From the NCBI GenBank assembly GCA_034687125.1, contig JAQGBZ010000061.1, positions 124,001-188,000 on the forward strand: a DNA stretch of 64,000 nt, in the 5' to 3' direction. The DNA is from Neelides folsomi (lineage: Eukaryota; Arthropoda; Collembola; Neelipleona; Neelidae). Made by a program: the position numbers and the translations under genes. Under the pieces are notes generated by a model. That model saw only the letters and a program-made list of their open reading frames with translations, had not been told where the DNA came from and did not search any database. How positions within the stretch are numbered: position 1 is the first letter of the stretch; each line of letters starts with the position of its first letter. This document shows positions 37,552 to 49,100 of this stretch, one piece after another.

Positions 37552-38996
37552 GGAGAGAACGTCGGCTGAAATTAGAATAATTACTCTATTTTCTCCTAAC
37601 AAGACTTTGGAAGTTGATTGTCGGTTAAAAAGCCATCTACTCAATAATGCCCTAATAACGTCTAACTGCTTAAACATCTTATTACAATAACATTTGGTTA
37701 GTCATTGACTACCTCTTTAAATCATCGAAGGACCGATGTGATGATTGACTGTTTTCCATCAATTTACGCAATATTATTACCCAATTAAACATTTGCTATT
37801 TTTCTTAACTAACCACTTGATTTCTCTTTAATAGTTTATTTATTTAAAATCATTAACCTTCCTTCAGAGCTACAAAATATTGTCTTAACTTGCCAATATC
37901 TCTTTAAATAAGAATTTTCTCTTCTTTTTTTTTTACTAATTTTGCGTTCTTACTTCGCTCTCGTACCTTTTCACTCCTTTCAATAACTTTCGCACTTTTA
38001 ACTGTGATATTCAATGTGAAAGACCAAATTAACATTCTAAACATTCGATGATTTGCATGGTGCGGAATATTGCTCCTTAATACTCACAAAAATTGTTATT
38101 AACAAGTATCTGCACTTCTAATAACATTGCCCAAAGTATTATACTCTAAATCTTAATACAATGAAAAGCCAAATATTACTCTTTCATTAATGGTCTCTTC
38201 TATTAAATAATTATAGGTGTAAATAATATTACAATATAAATATCTTTTGACTATGCTATGACAAGAACAATGAGTTCACCAAACAGGGAACTGAAGGATT
38301 TGATTGTAATACAAATAATTAAGTTTTGACTCGTATGACGTTTAGTTAAGAATTAAGTCATTTCTTCATTTTCTTTCAAATAACGATCGCTAAATGGTCA
38401 ATTTATACAATATTATGATTCCTATGTCTGATTTCAGCCGAAAAGGACCTCTCTCAGCAAATACTTTTATAAAATATTTTCTTTCTTTTCTTTGAAGATC
38501 AATGTATCTCAAATGAATATATTTTTTAAACAGATTTATTTTTCACAATAAAAATTCAAATATAAAGTTTACTTTTTTGCATAATACTTTAATTTGTAAT
38601 TTTATAAATTGGCATTACAAAATTGGCATTTCACTTCCCTTCATTAAAAACTAAAGAGCTTATAATTTTTAGTTTGAAGAGGAGATTCCTTAAACATTTA
38701 TAGTTATAAAGATCATGTTGATTCATTTCTTCACTGACATTGAATATTTTAATTTTCAATGTTTATAGCCCAAAAGATTGGATACAAGTGATTCATCATG
38801 ATCAATTCTTTCATCATCATTTCAAGTCATTTACAAAATTTTATATTTACAGGTATATACACATTCACATATCCCAGGTTATGGTCATTTATTCAATACT
38901 TTCGCAAAAATTTAAAGAGTAAAAATGTAAACTGACTAAACAAGAGATAACATTATGCTTGTAATTTCTTTATTAAGATCATTTAGATAAAGTAAA
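37552..38996. other. Intergenic sequence
   Basis: 3' region of the resilin-like gene (possible ATTAAA signal near 37783) and upstream region of the next gene. AT-rich. TTTAG at about 38981-38985 just before the next ATG could be an acceptor of a spliced leader. Confidence 0.5.
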
Positions 38997-41900
38997 ATGG
39001 AGAAGGATAAAAGGTCATTGGAGTCGGAGTCTGAGGTAACATCAGATGAAGAGGAAGATAAGGAAATTGATGAAGAAGAAAAGGACGCCAGTGGTGAAGA
39101 TGGAGGGAAAGACGAAGGGGATAAGTCAAGCAAAGGAGAGAAGAAAGAAGACGTGGGCGAAGGAGGGGAAGATGCGACGAGCAAGAAGGATCCCCTGGCT
39201 ACGTTTAAATATTATCCCGAATTGTAAGCATATTAATAAATATATTTATTAAATTATCGTATTTTTAAGTGAATTGTTTTATTTTGCGATCATAATTTTT
39301 CGTACATTAAAAGGTATTGGAAAAAAGAGCGAGAAATTACCGAAGAACTTTTATTTGGCGAAGTTAAAGATTATTGTATTGTGACTCTCCACGATAAGGG
39401 AATTCTGAGGCGAGGGGATCCAACGTACAATATAACATACAATGAAAAACTGTATCATTTTGTTGATGAAGAAGCAAAGGAACATTTTCTAAAGAATCCA
39501 AATATCTATTTGAAAAAGGGTCATATAATTCATGCTGTATCTCCAAAAATATGCATTACTGGTAAGGAAAGTTTTTATTTAAATCCACTCTATTACTGTA
39601 TTTAATTTTAATTAATTCAACTGAGCTACCACTAGTACTCTTACAGGGAGGGCCATAAGCATCTTTCTTTTTTTTAATGGGCAACCATTTTAATGTGATT
39701 AAAGGTAATAATCTTTAAACATCGGCGATTTGTGTTAAATATATCCATCTACAATGAAGCAAACTAAAAACTGATTTGGTCAAAGCATAAATAAACGACA
39801 GGGTCATTCCATGAACTATGTGAAGGATTTAAACCCGACAATGTTTCACATATCCCCAAATGTCTGATTCCTGCGCAAAGTGCAGGGTGCTTAAACACTT
39901 TCGTGACTTTTATAATTATATTTCCTTCCTCATTTAAGATAAATTTCCCACTAATTTTTGAACTTACAAATACAATATAAATTAAAAGAATATATTTAAT
40001 ATGTTTGACTTTGAGGAATAAGCAAGAAACCCATTTTATTACACTCCATCAATCCTTTTTGTACCGCCCTGTACGTTAATTGACAATTAAATTAATTTTT
40101 CAGAAGGCGCGCACGGAAAAGTCCAAAACAAGTTATTTTATGTCCATTTTTCATTTTTAATATTAATTTGAACTTTTGGATTTTTTAAGAAAATCCCAGA
40201 AATCAGGCTGGAATAGTCGAAGCGTTTGCAGAAGTTCAGGTATGATATGTGCAAACGTGGATGTGAAGCTGTCGTTTGTTTGCATTTGCAACGCTGCCTC
40301 GAAGCTGATGGAACTCAACTGCCAAATTAATGATACTGAATATATTATATAATATATAAGCATTACCATTGCCAAATCTTAGAAAAATTAGTTAAAGATT
40401 AAGAGATACGAGCTGATTAAAAAAAGAAAGATGCTTATGGTCCTTCCTGTATATTACAATGGTTTAACTCATTGTTTGCAATAGATCACTAGTTATAAAG
40501 ATTTTAAACATAGTGCATACTTAATGCTAGTATGTACCTAATATGTATTGTAGTAATAATAGCTTTTAGCTTAAATGTAAAAATGTATATATTTATTGCT
40601 AATTGATCATTTATGTATGTATAATTTTTATATTTTATTTATATCTGACATTAAGTTTGTTTAACTTAAGGATCGCCAGGGTCTGGACAAGTATCTGTAG
40701 GAAGGACATTAGCAAAAAAGCACTGTATCTATTGCATTGATTTCAGGGCTCGCTTGCAAGAAATATTAAGAGCAAAGCTTGGAAAAGACATTGGCCCAAA
40801 TTATCCTCCTTTAAATCTTAACAATAGGTATGAAAATTTTCCATCTTAAAATTATTATTGTAATGATATACAACGTGTATCAGAGTTAACACTCTTTTGA
40901 AAACCAATTTTTACTTATAAAGAAAATAGCTCAAATTTTCTAACAATCAGCAATTATGTTCTCTATAACACTAAAAATAATTACGATAACTTTATTTTGT
41001 CACTTGAGCTCTAATTACTTTAATTGACTTCAATACAAAGCTGTAAACGACTTTGTACAGCTTCGCATGCACTTTAACGCATTTCAATGGGTATTTCTTC
41101 AAAACTTCGAAGATTCCAATTTGATTTCATCACGAGTTGATGGATTTTGGCTTAGACTTTATTTTTAACCTAGCTTCAAATATAAACATCGAGGAGAGTG
41201 GAATTGGGTAAGCGGGGTGGCCAAGGGAAAAGTCAACCTCTTCATATCCATGGGTCCCGAATTTTTGACTTTCACAAAAAGTGGCTTAATTTAATTACAG
41301 TTTACTCTATTAAGTTTAAAGTTTGATACATGATAAAGGAATAAATTCCCTATAAAACACCCATATTGATTGATTTTCATCATAATACATATTAAAGTTA
41401 AAATAGATTTTCAAAAGAGTGCTAACTCTGACACGTTGTATTTAACATAATTCTAATTGCCTAATTGTTTTTTATATATTTTTTAAAAGGTTTGGTGAAA
41501 GTGGTGAGTATGAAGGAGAAGTTCCTTTCCCACGCGAATTCTCAGAGCATATCAAATCTACTTTGAGTGAAATTGGAGAAGCCAATATGAATCCTTTCAG
41601 CGCAGAACGTCATGAAGAAGCGTTTGTTGGCTCAAGTGCAATTGCAAGCATCGCACGGTTAGAAAAGATTGCGGGTCGGGATTGGAGTCATATGATGCCT
41701 GCAGAAATGTCGATCAAGGCATTTCTTGAGAGAGGAACTCAACTTCCATTTAGCGTCTTGGATGAGTTCGTCGCTCCCTTCTTCAAAGATCCTCCATTCA
41801 ATGAAACTGGTTTTATTATCGTCGGATTTCCAAATACTCCAAAGGATCTTCAATATTTAATTGATCATGAATTCATACCTGAATATGTTTTCGTAGTAGA

Positions 41901-43106
41901 GGTATTAGCCGATTATCTTTTAATTAATTAATTTTTATTTATTAATAAACGAAAATAATATTTTAGCTATGAGTAGCACGTCTTATGCTTGAAATATTTT
42001 ATTGGTTTAAATATAAAAATCTTAAATACATATTTTGGTTAGTTAATGATAAAACGTATTAATTTTTATAGTCAAATCCAAAAGTTACGAGAAATCGACT
42101 ATTAGTGCAAACTGTTGATACTTGGCATAAGAAAAATAATCCATCTGGACTCAAAGTAGCAGTTGACAAATTGCCAGAATGGTCTCCTAATATTGAAAAA
42201 ATAAAGAATGAGCAATATGCAAAGTCATGTCCCGAATTTTATTTTGAAGAAATAGACAATAGAGAAACGTGGACATATAACGACAAAAGCAGTAAAATTA
42301 TTGGAGAAATGTTAATAGACTATCATAGAATATACTCACAACATCTTACTTCATTGAAGGTGATTATTCTATAATTCTATACTATTAATTATTATGATTA
42401 AATAAATAACATAAAATATCTGTAATAATATTGAGATGTTACATTTTATTGAATTCAATTCATCGTTAATACATATTTACCAAATTACAAACAATTTAGA
42501 ATTCATTGAATAAAGAACGGATAAATTGGATGCCAATTCATTCGGATTTGAGCCTGAAAGATGCAACAGAAATACTTTCATGTGAAATTCATACTCTTCT
42601 TAGAGATAGGTTAGTTATATTTTGTAATACATAATACAAGATTCTAATATGATTTGTAACAAATAATAAATACAAACTATAATATTAAATATTACAATTA
42701 GATTCTCATATATTATGAAATATCATTCTTCATAAATACTGGTATAACACCTATTATTAATTGTAAATTTAGATGCAGCTACTTTGAACAGTCTTGGAAA
42801 AATCTTGTGCAGACTAACGATTTACTCAATAGGGGAAAATCAAGATTGGGAAAATGCTACCCGATTAGGGTAAAATTCACTTTTTAATCACTTGTTTGTA
42901 ATATTACCTATTCATTTCAAACCAATTGAGTCATCGTAAATAAAATAATCAAAAAATTTATTTTGAAGACATTTGATGAAAAAATGGCTATGGATTTGGA
43001 AGGCGATGAGATGGATGGAGAAGAGATTGAAGACGATGAGATCCCTGAAATGGAAGGCGCTGAAATCAATGACATAGAAGAAACTGAAATCACGGGAATA
43101 TCTTAG
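38997..43106 (+). CDS. Adenylate kinase 9-like protein, probably catalytically dead
   Basis: Resembles one repeat of AK9 (nucleotide kinase-domain protein of cilia/cytosol in animals). Exons: 38997-39223, 39314-39561, 40671-40827, 41490-41901, 42072-42359, 42500-42609, 42773-42869, 42969-43106; phases match throughout and give 558 residues. An acidic Glu/Lys/Asp-rich N-terminus (1-70) precedes a YHS-like segment (DYCIVTLHDKGILRRG...YHFVDEEAKEHFLKNP), typical before AK repeats in AK9. The P-loop at 159-165 reads GSPGSGQ, with Gln in place of the invariant Lys. The AK signature at 318-328 reads GFIIVGFPNTP where active enzymes have DGFPRT, so the Asp and Arg are also replaced. Near 495-513 the sequence RLGKCYPI looks like the start of a second repeat, but the protein then ends in an acidic tail. 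Human AK9 is several times longer (about 1,900 residues). Introns 2 and 3 contain transposon copies. Confidence 0.85.
39644..40449 (+). mobile_element. Internally deleted Tc1/mariner-like element (family A)
   Basis: Inside intron 2 of the AK9-like gene. Inverted ends of about 35 bp (CAGGGAGGGCCATAAGCATC... and its near-complement ending CCTTCCTG at 40449) flanked by TA on both sides (39642-39643, 40450-40451). The 806-bp copy keeps the two outer parts of a longer relative at 51507-53563; the middle with the transposase core is lost. The part at about 40195-40390 matches the far 3' end of the relative's transposase region. Confidence 0.8.
40450..40481 (+). repeat. 32-bp flank shared with the second family A element
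   Basis: Starting with the TA target site outside the terminal repeat, 32 bases are identical to the reverse complement of 51475-51506. It includes the partial palindrome CAATG...CATTG. The flanks on the other sides of the two elements are not alike. Confidence 0.85.
40871..41438 (-). mobile_element. Internally deleted Tc1/mariner-like element (family B)
   Basis: Inside intron 3 of the AK9-like gene. Inverted ends CAACGTGTATCAGAGTTAAC (40871) and its complement ending at 41438, about 30 bp with few mismatches, flanked by TA. On the minus strand around 41250-41130 a decayed transposase tail can be read (WPPRLPNSTLLD..., with stops), equivalent to the SPDL.PLDFF stretch that carries the last catalytic Asp. 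The ends differ from family A, so it is a separate lineage. Confidence 0.78.
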
Positions 43107-46100
43107 AAGACACTTACAACGAAATTATAGATGTAGAAGAAATAGAAATGATTGAAATGGAAGGAGAAAATTAAAAAAGAATCTAAAATACCAATATAAT
43201 GTGAACCATGATCTTTGTCAGTTCAATATTTATTTTATTTTTACTATTATTTTAAATCTTTTAGTATAACATATAACACGTACATACTTCTATAAAAATC
43301 GATTTAGTCTATCATGTTCAAATGATTAAAATGATGGAGTTATAAATTATCAAACATAAAAAGCGACATTATAAAAATACTAATATAAATATAAAGTATA
43401 ATCATCAATAATAAAATAATCAAGAAATTGGCTTATAAATAACAAATGTAATTTATTAGTTTCTGCACCTTCTACTGTAAATTCAAGTCCTTCTTCAATG
43501 CATTAGTTGTTCAAAAATTTTACATCATAGCCATTGTTGTAATTAACAATTTAATATTATAAACAACAATCACATACATATTTCACTTCAAGTTAAATGC
43601 TTATGATCATAGAAAACTTACTATCACTCATTAGCACATCATTATCAATTCAATTCATCAATTACACGGATCTTGAAACATTGAAACCTTGATTGATTTC
43701 AGCGTGAAAGTCGTTCAATTGAAAAACAAACAGTTTCATATCTTCCTCCCGACCGTGTTTGATCTCCAAATTCATCTTCTCATAACTCTCATTTCAAATT
43801 TGAACTTCCTGTAATTGAGGTGTCTTCCTCTTGTTCAATCAAACCGTCAAATCTCAGTTAACACAGAATACAATCGTTATTCTGCGAACTCAACACAAGA
43901 GATTTAATTAACCTTCAAAATCTACTTGCTATTGTTGCTAATATGTTTGTAATATGATTTCGTGGCATGGTGAATACAAATTGGTAGAGAAAGGTTTTTC
44001 GGTACGACAGATCCTTAATGATATTGATGGTTTTATTTGTCTTAAGAGAGATGCTACAGGTGTCAATAGCAGCTCTCATCCTCTCATCTCACCTTTTTGA
44101 GCTCGTTTGAAAGAGTTCGTCATCATCAATGCCAAATTTTTGTTTATGGCAGTAGGCTTACCTCTAAAGAGAGCTTCATACGCGGAGAGGTCGGCCTAAT
44201 GTTCGGCATGTGTGTGCGATGATTCTACGAGGTTATTTTGCCTGTTATGACAAACTCTTGAGAATGTAAAGGCTCAATCACGCATTGTTTTCATTTCATT
44301 GATCATTTTTTGCATGGAATCAAAAAGAGAGAAAAAGGTCTCTTGGAAGCGAGCGTGTAGGAGGAATGATTTGTCGTTAGTTTCAAGATTCACAAAGTAC
44401 CTCTTGAAAGTTTTTCTACATAATCCTATATTTGGTCGGAACACATTTACATGGGCATTTTCAATGAGAAACCTTTAATCATTTCATTCGATTCAATTCT
44501 CAGTCTGTCATGAAAAATCTAAGAAGGATGAAAAAATCTGATTAGTCTGATTGGGGAACTTTTTTCCTTCACATCTTCTTCGTTCTTCTTCAGTAGCCAA
44601 CTTCCCGTGATCATGAAAAATTATATTGATTGCCAATTGGTTGTAAAGAGACCGCAATGATCCTCCGTCCATGAGGAGTCTAATTTGTTAATGATGTTTT
44701 TATCTTCCTTACCTTTAAATATTACAATGCTACACATTTTTGCCCAACGAGCGAAAGAGTCCCGAACAACAATGAGGAATTGAACTCTAGTGAATGGGAA
44801 GATCTCGAACTGACATTTTCTTCTTGAGATGAAATGATGGGAAGAGACAATGAGGGTTCTTTTGGATCACCTTCTTGTTCTCTAAATCATTTCTACCTCT
44901 TTTTTGGACTCCTCATCACTCACAAGGTCGACATTCCAAATTGAATCGCTGCTCAACGACGTCTAGAAATAATAATATTATTGTCCATCCGACGTCCCAG
45001 CTTTTTCAAGCCTTCTCCGTTGTGCAAGAAAAAAATAAGATGGGCACGTATTTTTATAAAATGATGATAATAAAACAATAAACTACTTATCCAACCCCCA
45101 TTGAGCATGAAGATGAAGTTCCGAGTACCCTCGAAGTTAACAAGTTGTAAACGAATTGAAACTGCTAAAGACCTTCTAAAATGAAAATCCTCGTTTTGAT
45201 ATATGGGGATGAATAAGACCAGAATGTAATTTAGTAATCTTTGTTTGTCCCAGCGAATTATTGCAATTTTTATAAATTCGATTTTGGGTCGTACGACGTA
45301 AAAGGGCTGCACATTGGAGCAAATGAGATTTCGAACATTGTTTAGTTAAATGCAAACAGTGGGGATTAGCTGATTACAGTAATGTTCGGCGGAGGAGGAA
45401 TATTGGGTGGGATTGATGGAAAGAGATAAATTGGACATTTGCTCATTTACTTATGTCCTGCTGTGTTGAACTCCCTTTGGAACTCGATAACATTTTCACC
45501 ATTTGGCTTGTGAGTTCCTTTCTTCATTATTTATCATTTCGAATTCCCATTTCCTTCTTACTCAAATATGAAAAGTCATTGTTTCAAATGTCCTTTAAAG
45601 GCCTCCACACTTAAATTAATTTTTTGAATTATTACTGATGCAAGTCTCGCTAATGTGCAAACTCACCACAATACTTTTATTCGTTTATAATAAAATAAAA
45701 ACAATGATGGTGAGAGGGAGGTCTTAATAGGGAAATATGTAGATAAATAGAAGTAAGTTCTGGCAATGCGAGAACGTCTTTGAAAAAAAGCTTCGCGATA
45801 TTGGCATTTGCATTTTTTTGATTGCATAAAACGATTAAAGAATTGAGATTCTTCCATAAAAGCTCAATTCTGGTGAGGTGTGAACATGTGAATGATTGAG
45901 GGGCGATAAGAAATCTTCGATTTCAACAAGAAATTGAACTGCATCTCTCATTACTCTTATTGTTATTACTCTCGATGATTTTGACCCAGCTGGCTGCATC
46001 AAGGTAGACATAATAAAAATAATCACAAAGCTGTGTTTTTCGCTCAAAGCCATAAAGCATCAAATGAACCATTCAGTGGAGGGACGATGAAGAAAAATTT

Positions 46101-49100
46101 TCCCAATCCAAAAACAATCAAATTTACTTAAAGGAAGAAATTCAACTACATTAATTTCAGACCCGTTTACCTCGGCTCTTCTTCCCTACACAGTTAATAC
46201 ATGTCAAAGAGATGCGTTGTGTGTGCTCTATGGGAAAACTCATTAAACGAGTTGAAACAAAGAAGATCCAAACAAAATTTGAGGTAAAAAGCCTGAAAGA
46301 TTCCTTCAAGAGTCGTTCAATTAGTTAATTTGTAAACAATTACATTTTTAATCTTTTTTATTTCTTTTATCTCCCAAATTTATTGCAGTTTAACCTTACA
46401 TGCACAAGACGGCATTTGTGGTGGGATCCTATAGGGAAGAATGCAAATGGAGAGCAATAAAACATGAAAACATTTATAGGCCAACTTGTAAATATTCCAA
46501 GATATTAATTCTCCATTTTCCCATGTAGCATGCGTGTGCGAAAATGTTTTCGTGCATCAAAGAGGAAAATGTTAGCAAAATGGCAAGTTAACTTCACTCA
46601 CAACCCTCGTCATTGGCAATAAAAATTTGGGTAAAAAGGCTGTAAAAGACATAAAAACATTTGCAAATCGTTTTTGAGCAAAATGCTTCAATTGCTGGAA
46701 GCGTTTTTGCGGCCGTGTCAATCAAGAGCTAAGAGAGGGAGAAAGCGTCTGTTGGCCAACCAACTGCTAACTAAAAGAGTAATTGGTAATCTGAAGAGAG
46801 GCGAAAAAGGTGCGGAGGCATAATAATGTGAGTTATGAGGATCATCCAATGCTCTTCATTTCTTGACATTCTGTCTCTTCTTCAACCAGGAATTGGCGAG
46901 AAGGCTGCATGCGAGGCCGACGAGTTGCGTTGTTCGACGTGGATTACAAGAAGACTCCTCGCGGCTCCAGTTCCACTTCAACCACGTCTGTTGATAAAAT
47001 ACACATTGTATTAATGTAACTTCGTCGCCATTCAGCTTGATTTGTGATCGTCTTTCCCTCGGTTCACATTCCGAACATGAAGTGTTCAAGTCTCATCAGT
47101 ATCATCTTCTTTGTCTCATCACATTCATCTCCAAAAAGGCTTTTAGAGGACAGCGAGAATAGCAACTAGGGCATCTAAGCTAACTTGTTCGTCTGTATAA
47201 CTTGATAGTCGGCCCATCAATTTCATTATTATGCGAATCTACATAATAAGATGAGCCTGTTGTTCTATCTCTTTAAAAATCGCTTTCACTATTACCCCAT
47301 TCCTGTGTGGATGGGTAGGCCAAGATGTCCATCAATTATTTTAACCTCAAGAAACAAGTGGAGTACACGTGTATTGATTCATCACTCCAATTGTCGAATT
47401 ACTTTATGGGTGGTCATTCCTCATTTACCTCAAGCTCACTTTGACATCTCCTTTCTCTCAGCCCAAATTGACAGCCCGAATCAAAGATGCTCCTGTGCGT
47501 TGCCCCAATTTTCACTTAAACTTGACAATTGAAAAGAGGACTCTCAACAAATTATGAAATATTTCTGTAATTTTTAATTATGGCTTATGGCGAATCAGCT
47601 AACTTGAAGTATATGATACTTACAATAGTGATAGATGAATTAATGATATAATTATGCATGAGAATCTACTACAACTGTATATAATTATTCCTATCTACAC
47701 TTAAATACTTTTAGGGTAAAGAATGTTCTGATATACTTACTTAATATGAAAAGAATCTTCAAGCTAATTGAGATTCAAATTAATATTGAATAATATTATG
47801 CATACCTCATTTCTCCTCAATGTTACGTAAATAAAATTAAAGTACAATAGGATATTTTTATTGTTATTTGTAGTTTGTAAAGTACTCTATGTGTACTGCA
47901 TTTGAGCATTTGTAAATAAATATGCTTATCAAAGAGCAATTGACTTTAATATTAGAAGGTTCCAATACTTTCAATTTAATAATTAATTCTATGTAATATT
48001 AGCATATAAGAACAATAAGTTGTAAATTTTCCGTTGCATATCAAAGATTGTTTTAGTTCATTTTTGAGTTTACATATATTGTGTAAACTTTAATTCTTAT
48101 TTAGAGATAATAATACTTACTACCTAAAAATTGTGTTAACCTTTTGCTCTTGCTCCAAACCATGGAATTTGAGGTTCACGCGTTCGCCAACTTATGTAAA
48201 TGAAAATGGGTCATATGGTGAATTCGGTTCCCATTGATCCAATCCAATCCAATTTGCAGTAGGTGAAGGGTGGTCGATGACGATGACCCTCAAGAAGGAA
48301 CTTTATATGATCACTCACTCCGCCAGTGGCTTAATGAACCAATGGAGAAAGAAGAGAGGAAATCGAGACTCGTAAATTTTAGTGTAAGAAGAAAGGCAGA
48401 GCCAAAAAAGGATCGCCCGCAGTCCCCAGGCAGCGTCCAACACACATGGTCTTGAGATGGCGAAAGAAGGGCACCAAACCATCAATAAATCAAAAAGACT
48501 TCTTCAAAAACAAACAATGAGACGTGAGAAGGGAGCTGACTGCAGCATCACTCAGGATACATCTTTAATTCTTTAATGTGAAGGTGGATCCCGATGAACC
48601 TCAGAGCACACTCCGTGCGGTCTTTCATTGAGAAAGGTCATCAGCTCAGAAATTTAGTTTTAATTCATGTGGGGAGATCAAACTTTTATATGCTTTCATA
48701 ATAATAATATAATATAGAATAAATATTGAACTCGTGATAAATTTCTTATATAAATAAATATTAGTATAAGCTTGTTTAAATTCAATCCCGCTAGTTCATT
48801 ACTACAGCGCTATACGAGAATTTCACTTTTCCAATCAAAGATGAAGACGTGCTTAGGTTTTGAATTGGAAGAGGATCCATTGAGTTAATAGGAATATGTT
48901 GATGGGAGTGTGAACTCAGTAGCCTCGCCGTGTGGCTAATCGATTATAAAAACTAATCAAACTGTTTCTCGTTTTGTAATAATTATGACGATGAGGTCTG
49001 ATTAACATTGAGGAGAAGAGCAATAAAAACAATGCAATATTTCCTGCTGAGCTCTATATGGGTGCCGAAGAGAAGATTATGTCCACTTAAACTTTTCATG

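Noticed and set aside
37145-37690. 181-codon frame over resilin-like exon 4 and its antisense frame 37070-37441
   Set aside because: Both are shadows of the Gly/Ser/Tyr/Pro repeat coding frame.
44953-45312. 119-codon minus-strand frame
   Set aside because: Long for AT-rich DNA, but composition (Ile/Phe/Tyr/Lys-rich) is that expected of chance frames and no motif is present.
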